A program made the translations under genes and the position numbers. This document shows, one piece after another, positions 1-9,691 of a stretch of 64,000 nucleotides of DNA. The DNA is from Variovorax sp. OAS795 (lineage in GTDB: Bacteria; Pseudomonadota; Gammaproteobacteria; Burkholderiales; Burkholderiaceae_C): contig NZ_JBEPOH010000001.1 of NCBI RefSeq assembly GCF_040546685.1, positions 682,001-746,000 of the forward strand, written 5' to 3'. The number at the start of each line of letters is the position of its first letter. Positions within the stretch are counted from its first letter, which is position 1. The notes beneath the pieces are model-generated. The model saw only the letters and a program-made list of their open reading frames with translations. It was not told the origin of the DNA and searched no databases.

Positions 1-743
1 AGCCTTCGTCGCGGCCCATGGTCGAGGCGATGCGCAGCGCGAAGCATTTCTTGCCCAGGAGCGCGTTGCCGCCGTAGCCCGAGCCGTAGCTCCAGATCTC
101 GCGCGTCTCGGGGTAGTGGACGATGTACTTGGTCTTGTTGCAGGGCCAGGAGACGTCCTTCTGGCCGGGCTCGAGCGGCGCGCCCACGGTGTGCACGCAC
201 GGCACGAACTCGCCGCCGGTGCCGAGCACCTCGTACACGTCCTTGCCCATGCGCGTCATGATCTTCATGTTGACGGCCACGTAGGGGCTGTCGGACAGCT
301 CGATGCCGATGTGGGCGATGGGCGAGCCGAGCGGGCCCATGCTGAACGGCACCACGTACATCGTGCGGCCCTTCATGCAGCCGTCGAAGAGGGGCTGCAG
401 CGTGGCGCGCATCTCGGCCGGGGCCATCCAGTTGTTGGTGGGGCCGGCGTCTTCCTTCTTCTGGGAGCAGATGAACGTGCGGTCTTCGACGCGCGCCACG
501 TCGCTCGGATCGGATGCCGCGAGGAACGAATTGGGGCGCTTGGCGGGGTTGAGCTTCTTGAAGGTGCCCGCGTCGACCAGCTGCTGGCAGAGGCGGTCGT
601 ACTCTTCCTTGCTTCCGTCGCACCAGTAGATGGCCTCGGGTTTGCAGAGCGCGGCCATGTCGGCCACCCAGGCCACCAGTTTTGCGTTCTTGACGTATGA
701 GGGTGCCTGAATGGCGAGGCCCTGCATCGTGGGTGCGTTCATC
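1..743 (-). CDS. pckG: Phosphoenolpyruvate carboxykinase (GTP), N-terminal part
   Basis: GTP-dependent PEP carboxykinase, converting oxaloacetate plus GTP to PEP, CO2 and GDP in gluconeogenesis. The reading frame starts at an ATG with a good ribosome site (AGGAG, 7 bases upstream) and runs off the left edge of the window. The visible 247 residues carry typical family stretches: [14 protein letters not shown] near residue 39, [20 protein letters not shown] near 125, and [20 protein letters not shown] near 220, which is the substrate-binding region preceding the kinase loops. The C-terminal nucleotide-binding half lies outside the window. The family is about 610-620 aa, so roughly 40% is present. 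The identification is firm; regulation is not visible. Confidence 0.95.
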
Positions 744-890
744 GGAAATCTCCTAAGTTGAAAAATCGTCTTTCCGAACGGGGCGCCGCGCGTGCAGATG
801 AGCGCGGAGGTCCGTTTGAGAAAACGTTTCCCTCAGGGAGACTGCGTCAACGCGGGCCGCAAGACCCGCGGACGAAGACGCGAATGGCTG

Positions 891-1043
891 TCAGGCCAAA
901 TAGACAGCGATGGACGCGAGCAGCAGCATCAGCACGCCGCCGGCCAGCGGCAGCACGAGCGGCATCAGGTGCACGACCGATTCGACGGCGTCTTTTTCAA
1001 CGGCGGCGGCGTGATGGGGCTCGACGGGGGTGGGGTGGGACAT
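891..1043 (-). CDS. Small single-pass membrane protein, 50 aa
   Basis: A short frame read from the minus strand. It starts at an ATG preceded by GAGGTAATCA, a convincing ribosome site, and encodes a polar, His-rich N-terminus (MSHPTPVEPHH) followed by one strongly hydrophobic helix (about residues 26-49) ending at the stop. The topology fits a small inner-membrane protein of N-in or N-out type; function unknown. It sits 147 bp upstream of pckG on the same strand, between pckG and ilvA, and could be cotranscribed with pckG. Support is the ribosome site plus the clean amphipathic-then-hydrophobic composition; conservation was not tested. Confidence 0.6.
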   Translation of the reverse strand: MSHPTPVEPHHAAAVEKDAVESVVHLMPLVLPLAGGVLMLLLASIAVYLA

Positions 1044-1130
1044 TGATTACCTCGAATACTCAAATTCAAAAACTGGGGGGCATTTTACGGGCCGGGCCAG
1101 CCCGACCGGTCTAGGGGGTTGCCAGCCCCC

Positions 1131-2364
1131 TCAGTGCTGCTCTTCGGCCTCGAAGCCGGCGTCGTGCAACGCGCCCAGCACGCTGGCCAGGTGGGCCCGT
1201 CCACGGGTTTGCAGCACCAACTCGATATCGACATTCTGCGCCGCCAGCATGGTGAATGCACGCTGATGGTGCACCTCATCGACGTTAGCGCCCGCTTCCG
1301 CCACAGTGGCCGTGATCTGGGCCAACGAGCCCGGCACGTCGCGTGCGCTGACCCGCACCCGGGCCAGCCGGCCCGCCCGCACCATGCCGCGTTCGATGAT
1401 CGCCGCCAGCAGCAGCGGATCGATGTTGCCGCCCGAGAGCACCAGTCCCACGCGCTTGCCCTTGAAGCGTTCCGGGTGCCGGATCAGCGCCGCCAGCCCG
1501 GCCGCACCCGCGCCTCTCGACCAGGGTTTTCTCGATTTCCAGCAGCATCAGCACGCCCTGTTCGATGTCGCCTTCATCGACCAGCAGCAGGTCGTCCACG
1601 TGCCTGGCGATGATTTCCTGCGTCAGCACGCCCGGCGTTCCGACCGCGATGCCTTCGGCGATGGTGCTCTTGCCCTGCAGGTGCCGGGTGCCCTTGACCG
1701 CATTGACCATGCCCGGAAAGCGCGTGGTCTGCACCCCGACGATCTCGATGCCGGGCTTGCGCTCGCGCGCCGCGATGGCCATGCCGGCAATCAGGCCGCC
1801 GCCGCCGACCGAGACGACCAGCATGTCGAGGTCGGGCACTGCGTCGAGCATCTCGAGCGCCACCGTGCCCTGGCCCGCGATGATGGCCTCGTCGTCATAG
1901 GGATGGACGAAGGTCAGCCCCTCGCGCTCGGCCAGCTCCAGCGCATGCGCGCGCGCCGCGTCGAGCGTGTCGCCGTGCAGCACCACCTCGGCCCCGAAGC
2001 CGCGCGTGCGCTCGATCTTCACGCCGGGCGTGAAGCGCGGCATCACGATGAGCGCGCGCAAGCCCAGCCGCTGCGCGTGATAGGCCACACCCTGCGCATG
2101 GTTGCCCGCCGACATGGCCACCACGCCGCGCGTGGTGTCCTGGCCGTCGCCCCGCGCGCCGTTCTCCGAAAGATCGACCAGCTTGTTGCAGGCCCCGCGT
2201 TCCTTGAACGAGGAGGTGAACTGCAGGTTCTCGAACTTGAGGAACACCTGCGCGCCCACGATCTCCGAAAGCGTGCGCGATTCGACGCAGGGCGTGTTGA
2301 GCACCTGACCCTGCAGACGCGCCGCGGCGCGCCGGATTTCTTCGATTCCGACCATGGCGGGCAT
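1131..2364 (-). pseudogene. ilvA: Threonine ammonia-lyase (biosynthetic-type), interrupted by a +1 frameshift
   Basis: PLP-dependent threonine dehydratase (threonine to 2-oxobutanoate plus ammonia, first step of isoleucine synthesis). The N-terminal part has the PLP-lysine motif SFKERGACNKL and the glycine-rich phosphate loop SVGGGGLIAG. The frame is intact to EKTLVE, then shifts: one extra base at about 1515 (read on the plus strand as CGCCTCTCGA where CGCCCTCGA is expected) turns the conserved EGAGAAGLAAL segment into another frame. The correct C-terminus (FKGKRVGLVLSGGNIDP, followed by an ACT-like domain) continues in a neighbouring frame to the stop at 1131. Removing one base restores about 410 aa, a normal length for the single-ACT form. 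This is either a real inactivating mutation or a sequencing error. The start is an ATG at 2364, with a second ATG 9 bp downstream. Confidence 0.85.
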
Positions 2365-2471
2365 TGTGGCTGGAATCGCACCATCAGGGTTTTTACCGTC
2401 CCAGCGTCTTCCCGAAGGCAAAAGTCTGCGTTATGGTCGCCCCAGGAATTCCCTCGTCTGGAGGTCGTCTG

Positions 2472-4796
2472 ATGGTCAAGCGTGCGGGTGTCGATGTCGT
2501 GGCTGCTGCGGTGCGCGGGCAGGCCTTGCCGTCGCCCGGGCTCAAGGGGGCGCCAGTGCTCGAGCTCATGTGCTCGCACTTCGTGCTCACGCTCGCCGCC
2601 AAGCAGGGCCCGCGCTTCAACGTGCGCCGCGACATCAACGGCCTGCTCTCGCTGACCGGGCGCCACCTGGTGTGGCCGGCCGCGGTGCTGCATCGCCTGC
2701 GCGAGTTCCTCGGGCGCCGCTGCGCGGGCAACGAGGCCTGGAAGGGCGTCGAGAATTTCGACGGGCGCACGCTGCTGGAGCGCCACGGCGTGTGGCGCGG
2801 CCCGTACGAGGAAGGCACGCTCTTCTTCTACCTGGACGAATACGCCAAGGACCAGCCCAAGGATCTGCTCTCGGTGCTGGCCGTCACGCGCGACTGGCTC
2901 ACGCATGCGCTGCGCAAGCAGTCGACGCTGGTCGAGAAGAACATCGATGCGCTCGCGGGTCTTTTGCAGCTCAACAAGGCCGAGCGCGCGCTGCTACTCT
3001 ACGGCACGCTCGCGCGCTACCAGCGCGACCTGCGTTCGCTCCTGGTGGAGTTCAAGGTCAACAATGCGCCCGAGGCCTATGCGGCCATCGCCGACATCGC
3101 GGGCGTCAATGCGAGCGAGGTGGGCGAGGCGCTGCGCGCGGGCTCGCGGCTGGAGCGCATCGGCCTGGTCGAGAACCTGATCTCCGAGCACAACATCACC
3201 GACCTGGCCGACCTCATGAAGGTCAGCGAGAAGCTGCCGCCGGTGCTGATGCGCGAATACCGCGACCACAACGAGCTGATGGCCGTGTTCACGCGCCCCT
3301 CGGCCAAGAGCGCGCTCACCGCGCACGACTTTTCATTCGTCGAGGAAGACGCGCAGATGCTCGTCACGCTGCTGCGCGCCGCGGTGGCGCGCAAGGAGCC
3401 CGGCGTCAACGTGCTGCTCTACGGCCCGCCCGGCACCGGCAAGACCGAACTTGCCAAGGTGGTGGCGCAGGCTGCGGGGCTCGAGCTGTTCGAGGTCGAG
3501 TACGCCGACCGCGACGGCAACTCGCTCAGCGGCCGCGACCGCTACCGCTCGCTGCAGATCGCGCAGGTGTTCCTCAAGGGCAGTGCGCAGGCCGCGCTGC
3601 TGTTCGACGAAGTCGAGGACGTGTTCCCGCCCATCAGCACCGAAGCCGCGCAGTTCATGGCGCGCGCCGAGCAGGTGCCGGCCGCCGCCAGCGGCAGCGT
3701 GAGCGGCAAGGCCTGGGTCAACCAGATCCTCGAGGCCAACCCCGTGCCCACGCTGTGGGTGACCAACCGCATCGAGCAGATCGACCCGGCCTTCAGGCGC
3801 CGCTTTGCCTATCACCTCGAGCTCAAGTCGCCGCCGCCCGGCGCGCGCGAGCAGCTGGTGAAGAAGACGCTCGAAGGCATCGCCGTCTCGGAAGCCTTCA
3901 CTGCCAAGCTGGCCGAGCGCAAGGGGCTCACGCCCGCGCAGATCCGCACCGCGGTGCGTTTTGCCGGCCTTGCGCAAACCGACGGTGCGTCGATGGAAAC
4001 GCTCATCGAGCGGCAGCTCAAGAACGCCGACCTCGCGCTCGGCACGCTCGACACCGGCCTGGGCGAACGCCGCAGCGTCACGACCTACGACCTCGACATG
4101 CTCAACGTCGAAACCCGCTTCGAGATCCCGCGTGTGGTGGCGGCCCTCAAGGCGCGCGGCCATGGCACGCTGTGCTTCTATGGCGCGCCCGGCACCGGCA
4201 AGACCGCGCTGGCCGAGCACATCGCCAAGGCCATCGGCCGGCCGCTCATCATCAAGCAGGCCAGCGACCTCATGAGCAAGTACGTCGGCGAAACCGAGCA
4301 GAACATGGCCGCGATGTTCAAGGAAGCCGAGGCCGAGAAGGCCGTGCTGCTGCTCGACGAGGCCGACAGCTTCCTGCAGGACCGGCGCGGCGCGCAGCGC
4401 ACCTACGAGGTGACCGAGGTCAACGAGATGCTCCAGGGCATGGAGCGCTTCAACGGCATCTTCATCTGCACCACCAATCTGCTCGACCGGCTCGACCAGG
4501 CGGCGCTGCGGCGCTTCACCTTCAAGATCAAGTTCATGCCGCTGACCGCGCCGCAGCGCGAGCGCATGTTCGTGACCGAGGCGCTGGCCGGCGACGCCGC
4601 GCTGCTCACCGCCGAAGCGAAGGCGCGCCTCGCGCAGATGCGCCAGCTGTGCCCGGGCGATTTCGCGGCCGTAAAGCGGCAGACGGACATCCTCGCGGTC
4701 GATTTCTCGGCCGCCGAATTCCTCGACCAGCTCGAGGCCGAGCACCGCATCAAGCCCGAGGTGCGCGAATCGCGCGGCATGGGCTTCGTGCAATAG
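2472..4796 (+). CDS. Tandem-AAA-domain ATPase (774 aa)
   Basis: Cytosolic ATPase with two AAA modules. Module 1 has Walker A GPPGTGKT at residues 318-325 and Walker B ALLFDEVED near 375; module 2 has Walker A GAPGTGKT at 571-578 and Walker B VLLLDEADS near 625. Both carry second-region-of-homology arginines (for example DPAFRRRFAYHLEL and DQAALRRFTFKIKF). The N-terminal 300 residues have no motif I recognise and probably bind substrate or a partner. The ATG at 2472 is chosen because GGAGG lies 8 bases upstream; longer in-frame starts overlap the ilvA promoter region. It is divergent from ilvA. The architecture resembles Cdc48-type unfoldases, but a specific role cannot be assigned. Confidence 0.85.
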   Translation: MVKRAGVDVVAAAVRGQALPSPGLKGAPVLELMCSHFVLTLAAKQGPRFNVRRDINGLLSLTGRHLVWPAAVLHRLREFLGRRCAGNEAWKGVENFDGRTLLERHGVWRGPYEEGTLFFYLDEYAKDQPKDLLSVLAVTRDWLTHALRKQSTLVEKNIDALAGLLQLNKAERALLLYGTLARYQRDLRSLLVEFKVNNAPEAYAAIADIAGVNASEVGEALRAGSRLERIGLVENLISEHNITDLADLMKVSEKLPPVLMREYRDHNELMAVFTRPSAKSALTAHDFSFVEEDAQMLVTLLRAAVARKEPGVNVLLYGPPGTGKTELAKVVAQAAGLELFEVEYADRDGNSLSGRDRYRSLQIAQVFLKGSAQAALLFDEVEDVFPPISTEAAQFMARAEQVPAAASGSVSGKAWVNQILEANPVPTLWVTNRIEQIDPAFRRRFAYHLELKSPPPGAREQLVKKTLEGIAVSEAFTAKLAERKGLTPAQIRTAVRFAGLAQTDGASMETLIERQLKNADLALGTLDTGLGERRSVTTYDLDMLNVETRFEIPRVVAALKARGHGTLCFYGAPGTGKTALAEHIAKAIGRPLIIKQASDLMSKYVGETEQNMAAMFKEAEAEKAVLLLDEADSFLQDRRGAQRTYEVTEVNEMLQGMERFNGIFICTTNLLDRLDQAALRRFTFKIKFMPLTAPQRERMFVTEALAGDAALLTAEAKARLAQMRQLCPGDFAAVKRQTDILAVDFSAAEFLDQLEAEHRIKPEVRESRGMGFVQ

Positions 4797-4884
4797 AGAG
4801 ACAGACAGCGGCAGGGAACACGTCCGCCGCACCACGGCAAACAAGAAACCGGTCCGATCGCACAGGACCCGCAGGAGGGACTCG

Positions 4885-6492
4885 ATGAACTCAGGCAACG
4901 CGAACGCGCGGGAAGTGCCGCGCTCGACGGGTTCCGGATCTGCCGCGGCCGCATTCGTGCTGGCCTGCGCGGTGCTGGCCCTCGCGGGCTGCGGCGGTGG
5001 GGGCGGCGGCGGAGGAGCGAGCGGCGGGGGATTCCCGATCATCGCGCCCCCCAGCGTCGCACCGCCCGCCGCCAGCGGCGGCGATGACGACGCCATCCTC
5101 GCCTCTTCCACCGTGGCGGGCCTGTGCGCCGCGCCGCGCACCGGCATCGACCCCGAGACCGGCGCGGCCTATCCCGACAAGCCCGGCACGCTGACCCAAG
5201 AGAAGCGCTGGGTGCGCGGCTGGATCGACGAAACCTATCTCTGGTTCGGCGAGGTGCCGGCCACGCTCAAGGCGGCCGACTACGCCACGCCGGTCGCGTA
5301 TTTCAGCGTGCTCAAGACCCCGGCCCTCACGGCGTCGGGCCGCGCGAAGGACCGCTTCCACTATGTGTACGACACCGAGCGCTTCCGGCAGCTGTCGCAG
5401 AACGGCGTGGCGCCGGGCTACGGCATGGAGTTCGCGTTCCTGCGCAACTCGCGGCCGCGCGACCTGCGCATCGCGTTCACCGAGCCCGGTTCGCCCGCGG
5501 CCGCGGCCGGCATCGGCCGGGGCGCCAAGGTGCTCGAGGTGGACGGCGTCGACGTGATCGATGGCACCAACACCACGGTCATCAACCGCGGCATCTCGCC
5601 GACGGCGGTCGGCGAATCGCACACCTTCAAGCTGCAGGAAGGCGGCGCCACGCGCACCGTGACGCTGGCGGCCGCAAACGTCACGCGCACGCCGGTGCAG
5701 AACGTGAAGAGCATCGACACCGCCAGCGGCCGCGTGGGCTACCTGCTCTTCAACGACCACATCACGACCTCGGAGACGCAGCTCATCGCTGCGTTCAACC
5801 AGTTCAGGCAGGACGGCGTGCAGGACCTGGTGCTCGACATGCGCTACAACGGCGGCGGCCAGCTCAACATCGCGAGCCGGCTCGCCGCCATGGTGTCGTC
5901 GTCGGGCGCCACCTCGGGCAAGACCTTCGAGCGCCTCGCCTTCAACGACAAGAACCCGTTCCACCTGACGGCGGCGCAGACGGTCATTCCGTTCTATGGC
6001 ACGAGCCGCACCGGCGCCACGCTGCCGCGGCTGGCCCTTTCGCAGGTGACGGTGCTGGTCGGCCCCGACACCTGCTCGGCCAGCGAATCGGTCGTCAACA
6101 GCCTGCGCGGCATCGACGTCAAGGTCAACCTCGTGGGCGGCGCGACCTGCGGCAAGCCCTATGGGTTCTTTCCGCAGGACAACTGCGGCACCAGCTACTT
6201 CGCGATCCAGTTCCAGGGCGTCAACGCCAAGGGCTTCGGCGACTACGGCGACGGCTTTGCGCCCGACTGCGCCGTGGCGGACGATTTCGACCACGCGCTC
6301 GGCGATCCCTCCGAGGCGCGGCTGGCAGCCGCGCTCGCAATGCGCGGCGGAGGCGCCTGCCCCGCGTCGGCTTCTGCCAAGAGCTTGCCCGGGCTCGAGA
6401 AATCCGGAACCGCCGGGGAGCAGCCCTACCTGCTTGATCGAACGCCGCTGCGCGAGATGCGGCTGTTCGACGCCGCGCCTGCGCCGGGCTGA
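4885..6492 (+). CDS. S41-family (C-terminal processing) peptidase, lipoprotein
   Basis: A 535-aa exported protease. The N-terminus has a hydrophobic signal ending in a lipobox (LAGC, lipidated Cys36) followed by a poly-glycine linker, so it should be anchored to a membrane facing the periplasm. A PDZ-like domain lies around residues 190-260 (TEPGSPAAAAGIGRGAKVLE). The S41 core has LVLDMRYNGGGQLN and the nucleophile motif PDTCSASESVVNS, followed by GGATCGKPYGFF with the probable general-base lysine. It starts after a good ribosome site (GCAGGAGGG) 88 bp downstream of the AAA ATPase and may be cotranscribed with it. Substrate unknown; cysteines near the active site (TCSAS, ATCGK, DNCG) suggest disulphides. 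Confidence 0.88.
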   Translation: MNSGNANAREVPRSTGSGSAAAAFVLACAVLALAGCGGGGGGGGASGGGFPIIAPPSVAPPAASGGDDDAILASSTVAGLCAAPRTGIDPETGAAYPDKPGTLTQEKRWVRGWIDETYLWFGEVPATLKAADYATPVAYFSVLKTPALTASGRAKDRFHYVYDTERFRQLSQNGVAPGYGMEFAFLRNSRPRDLRIAFTEPGSPAAAAGIGRGAKVLEVDGVDVIDGTNTTVINRGISPTAVGESHTFKLQEGGATRTVTLAAANVTRTPVQNVKSIDTASGRVGYLLFNDHITTSETQLIAAFNQFRQDGVQDLVLDMRYNGGGQLNIASRLAAMVSSSGATSGKTFERLAFNDKNPFHLTAAQTVIPFYGTSRTGATLPRLALSQVTVLVGPDTCSASESVVNSLRGIDVKVNLVGGATCGKPYGFFPQDNCGTSYFAIQFQGVNAKGFGDYGDGFAPDCAVADDFDHALGDPSEARLAAALAMRGGGACPASASAKSLPGLEKSGTAGEQPYLLDRTPLREMRLFDAAPAPG

Positions 6493-6532
6493 GAGGCGCG
6501 GCGCGCCCCGGACCGGCGCCGAACCCGCCCCT

Positions 6533-8428
6533 TCAGAATGCCGAGCAGACCCGCAGCACTTCCGTGCCGTAGGCCTCGAGCTTCTTGGTGCCGATGCCGC
6601 TGATGCCCTGCAGGTCTTCGAGCGTCGCGGGCGCGCGCTCGGCAATGGCCGCCAGAGTGGCGTCGTGGAAGATCACGTAGGCCGGCAGGTTGTGCTCGCG
6701 TGCCACTTCGGCGCGCCAGGCCTTGAGCGCCTCGAAGCGCTTCTGGCCGGTGCCGTCGAGCTTGGCGGCCGCCGGTGACGGCGCGCCCTTGGCGACTTTT
6801 TCCCGCCGGGGCTTGCGCTCCGCCGGCGACGAGATCGACTCGCGCAGCGTCACGTTCGATTCGCCCTTGAGCACCGCACGCGATCCTTCGGTGAGCTTCA
6901 GCGTGTTGAAGGCCTCGGCATCCACGGCCAGCGCGCCCGTGGCGATCAGCTGCCGCAGCACGCCGCGCAATTGCACCTCGCTGAACTCCGCACCGAGCCC
7001 GAAGGTGCTGATGCGCTCGTGCCCGAACTGCTTGACCTTCTCGGTCTCCTTGCCGCGCAGGATGTCCATGATGTGGCCCGCACCGAAGCTGATGCCGCTC
7101 AGTTGCTGCACGCGGTAGATGGTGGAAAGCAGCTTGCGCGCGGCATCGGTGCCGTCCCATACCTGCGGTGGGTTCAGGCAGTTGTCGCAGTTGCCGCAAG
7201 GGGTGCTCTGCTCGCCGAAATAGCCCAGGAGGCGCACGCGCCGGCAGTCGCTCGCCTCGGCCAGCGACAGCAGCGCATCGAGCTTGCCGCGCATCACCTG
7301 CTTGAACTCTTCGCCGGCCGGGCTTTCGTCGATCATGCGGCGCTGGTTCACCACGTCCTGCAGGCCGTAGGTCATCCAGGCATCGGCCGGCGCGCCGTCG
7401 CGCCCCGCACGGCCGGTTTCCTGGTAGTAGCCCTCGATGTTCTTGGGCATGTCCAGGTGGCCGACAAAGCGCACGTCGGGCTTGTCGATGCCCATGCCGA
7501 ACGCGATGGTCGCGACCATCACGATGCCTTCCTCGCGCAGGAACCGGTCCTGGTGCTTCTGGCGCACCGCGGCGTCCAGGCCGGCGTGATAGGGCAGCGC
7601 GTTGATGCCTGCGCCCTTCAGCATCACGGCCACGTCTTCCACCCGCTTGCGCGACTGGCAATAGACCACGCCCGCATCGCCCTCGTGCTCGCGCTCGATG
7701 AAGCGCAGCAGCTGCGTGGTGGCGTCCTTCTTCTCGACGATGGTGTAGCGGATGTTCGGCCGGTCGAAGCTGGAGACGAATTGGCGCGCCTCCTCCAGCT
7801 GCAGCCGCTCGACGATGTCGGCGCGCGTGAGCGCATCGGCGGTGGCCGTGAGCGCAATGCGCGGCACGCCGGGGTAGCGCTCGTGCAGCACCGTGAGCGC
7901 GCGGTATTCGGGGCGGAAGTCGTGGCCCCACTGGCTCACGCAATGCGCCTCGTCGATCGCGAACAGCGAGAGCTTGCCGCGCTCCTTCAGCGAATCGAGC
8001 TGCGACAGGAAGCGCGGCGTGTTCACGCGCTCGGGCGCCGCATACAGCAGCGTGATTTCGCCGCGCAGCATGCGCCGCTCCACGTCCTGCGTCTGTTCCC
8101 AGTCGAGCGTCGAATTCAGGAAGGCCGCGTTCACGCCGGCCTCGTGCAGCGCGCCGACCTGGTCGTGCATCAGCGCGATCAGCGGCGACACCACCACCGA
8201 GACGCCGCGCCCCGCGCGCTGGCGTGCAATGGCCGGGATCTGGTAGCACAGCGACTTGCCGCCGCCCGTGGGCATCAGCACCAGCGCATCGCCGCCGCCC
8301 ACCACATGGTCGACGATCTCCTGCTGCGGCCCGCGGAACTGCGAGTAGCCGAACACTTCATGAAGGATGTCGGCGGGTGCGCTGCTGCTGCCGGGGGCGT
8401 CGAGGGGGAGGGGGGCGAGCGAGGACAC
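6533..8428 (-). CDS. recQ: ATP-dependent DNA helicase RecQ
   Basis: 3'-5' superfamily-2 helicase acting in recombination and fork repair. Visible motifs in order: Q-region and FRGPQQEIVDH, Walker A MPTGGGKSLCYQIPA, DEAH box AIDEAHCVSQWGHDFRPEYR, motif III ALTATAD, motif VI QETGRAGRDG, then the RecQ-C zinc cysteines (SDCRRVRL and PCGNCDNCL), the winged helix, and a C-terminal HRDC domain (QKRFEALKAWRAEVAREH). About 631 aa from a GTG at 8428; an in-frame ATG at 8512 would add 28 residues with no family similarity I recognise, so the true start is uncertain. It is divergent from the hut transporter, whose operators lie upstream of either start. Confidence 0.93.
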   Translation of the reverse strand: MSSLAPLPLDAPGSSSAPADILHEVFGYSQFRGPQQEIVDHVVGGGDALVLMPTGGGKSLCYQIPAIARQRAGRGVSVVVSPLIALMHDQVGALHEAGVNAAFLNSTLDWEQTQDVERRMLRGEITLLYAAPERVNTPRFLSQLDSLKERGKLSLFAIDEAHCVSQWGHDFRPEYRALTVLHERYPGVPRIALTATADALTRADIVERLQLEEARQFVSSFDRPNIRYTIVEKKDATTQLLRFIEREHEGDAGVVYCQSRKRVEDVAVMLKGAGINALPYHAGLDAAVRQKHQDRFLREEGIVMVATIAFGMGIDKPDVRFVGHLDMPKNIEGYYQETGRAGRDGAPADAWMTYGLQDVVNQRRMIDESPAGEEFKQVMRGKLDALLSLAEASDCRRVRLLGYFGEQSTPCGNCDNCLNPPQVWDGTDAARKLLSTIYRVQQLSGISFGAGHIMDILRGKETEKVKQFGHERISTFGLGAEFSEVQLRGVLRQLIATGALAVDAEAFNTLKLTEGSRAVLKGESNVTLRESISSPAERKPRREKVAKGAPSPAAAKLDGTGQKRFEALKAWRAEVAREHNLPAYVIFHDATLAAIAERAPATLEDLQGISGIGTKKLEAYGTEVLRVCSAF

Positions 8429-8548
8429 AGGCAGCGGTGCGAAGGGGCGGAAATGGAGAAAAACAGAACGAGGCCGGATTGTCCCCCAGCCGCAGCGGCA
8501 TGACTGTGGCATGAGCTTTGCAATGATGAACCCCGTCCCGCCACCCTT

Positions 8549-8562
8549 CCTGTATAGACAGC
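8549..8562 (+). promoter_or_regulatory. Putative HutC operator 1
   Basis: The 14-mer CCTGTATAGACAGC is an imperfect palindrome matching two other copies in this locus (8615-8628 and 12451-12464), giving a consensus near CYTGTATAKACARG. It resembles the TGTATNNACA core known for HutC-type GntR repressors. It lies 161 bp upstream of the first transporter gene, in the recQ-transporter divergent region. Assignment to the hutC product encoded 3 kb downstream is inferred from site recurrence and location. Confidence 0.7.
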
Positions 8563-8614
8563 AATCTGGTGCATTTTCCCGAGGGATGCACCGAAAACGG
8601 CACTCCCGGGTTAT

Positions 8615-8628
8615 CCTGTATATACAAG
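8615..8628 (+). promoter_or_regulatory. Putative HutC operator 2
   Basis: CCTGTATATACAAG is the best-conserved of the three sites, with perfect symmetry over the central 10 bases (TGTATATACA). It is 52 bp from operator 1 (centre to centre 66 bp) and about 95 bp upstream of the transporter start codon. The pair could allow cooperative binding of HutC dimers. Urocanate would be the expected inducer by analogy with characterised HutC proteins. Confidence 0.78.
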
Positions 8629-8722
8629 TTGGGGCGCTTGGCAACAATGCGAGGTTCGTGCACCCCGGCCTCCGGAGCGCATCGCCGAGCTTTTTTCCCA
8701 GAGAACAGAACCAGGAGTACCC

Positions 8723-9691
8723 ATGGTCAAACCGGTAATCGTGAAAGTCGCGTCGCTGCTGGCAGCAGGCGCTTGTGCAGCGGGCATGGCTGGCACTGCC
8801 GCCGCGCAGGAAACAAAAATCGCGCTCGGCATGTCCGGCTGGACCGGCTTCGCGCCGCTCTCGCTGGCCGACAAGGCCGGCATCTTCAAGAAGAACGGCC
8901 TGGACGTCGAACTCAAGATGATCCCGCAGAAGGACCGCCACCTGGCGCTGGCTTCCGGTGCCATCCAGTGCGCGGCCACCACAGTGGAAACGCACGTGGC
9001 CTGGAACGCCAACGGCGTGCCCATCGTGCAGATCTTCCAGATGGACAAGTCCTATGGCGCCGACGGCATTGCGGTGCGCAACGACGTGAAGGGCTTTGCC
9101 GACCTCAAGGGCAAGACCATCGGCGTGAGCGCGCCGGGCACCGCCCCCTACTTCGGCCTGGCGTGGATGCTCAACAAGAACGGCATGACGCTGAAGGACG
9201 TGAAGCTGGTCTCGCTCGAGCCGCAGCCCGCTGCCCAGGCCTTCGTCGCGGGCCAGAACGACGCCGCCATGACCTACGAGCCCTATCTTTCGACCGTGCG
9301 CGCCAATCCGACCGCCGGCAAGATCCTGGCCACCACGCTCGACTACCCGATGGTCATGGACACCGTGGGCTGCGCGCCGACCTGGCTCAAGGCCAATGCC
9401 AAGGCCGCGCAGGCGCTCACGCAGTCGTACTTCGAGGCGCTGGACATGATCAAGGCCGACCCGGCCAAGGCCAACGAGCTCATGGGTTCGGCCGTGAAGC
9501 AGACCGGCGAGCAGTTCGCCAAGTCGTCCGCCTTCCTGCGCTGGCAGGACAAGGCGGCCAACCAGAAGTTCTTTGCGGGCGAACTCACGAGCTTCATGAA
9601 GGAAGCCACGTCCATCCTTCTGGAAGCCGGCGTGATCCGCAAGGCGCCCGAAGACTACGCGGCGATGTTCGATGCAAGCTTCGTCAAGTAA
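8723..9691 (+). CDS. NitT/TauT-family ABC transporter substrate-binding protein, hut-linked
   Basis: A 322-aa periplasmic binding protein with a Sec signal peptide (hydrophobic residues 10-25, probable cleavage after AAAQ near 29). The mature protein starts like SsuA/NMT1-type proteins: KIALGMSGWTGFAPLSLADK, then GIFKKNGLDVEL. It is the first gene of a transporter operon with the permease (overlap 20 bp) and ATPase, and is preceded by two HutC-like operators. By context it should import histidine, urocanate or a related imidazole, although its family is better known for sulfonates, nitrate and thiamine precursors. The ligand is inferred from context only. Confidence 0.88.
   Translation: MVKPVIVKVASLLAAGACAAGMAGTAAAQETKIALGMSGWTGFAPLSLADKAGIFKKNGLDVELKMIPQKDRHLALASGAIQCAATTVETHVAWNANGVPIVQIFQMDKSYGADGIAVRNDVKGFADLKGKTIGVSAPGTAPYFGLAWMLNKNGMTLKDVKLVSLEPQPAAQAFVAGQNDAAMTYEPYLSTVRANPTAGKILATTLDYPMVMDTVGCAPTWLKANAKAAQALTQSYFEALDMIKADPAKANELMGSAVKQTGEQFAKSSAFLRWQDKAANQKFFAGELTSFMKEATSILLEAGVIRKAPEDYAAMFDASFVK

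Noticed and set aside
4891..6645. 584-codon frame antisense to the S41 protease
   Set aside because: Arg/Ala-rich shadow frame without motif support.
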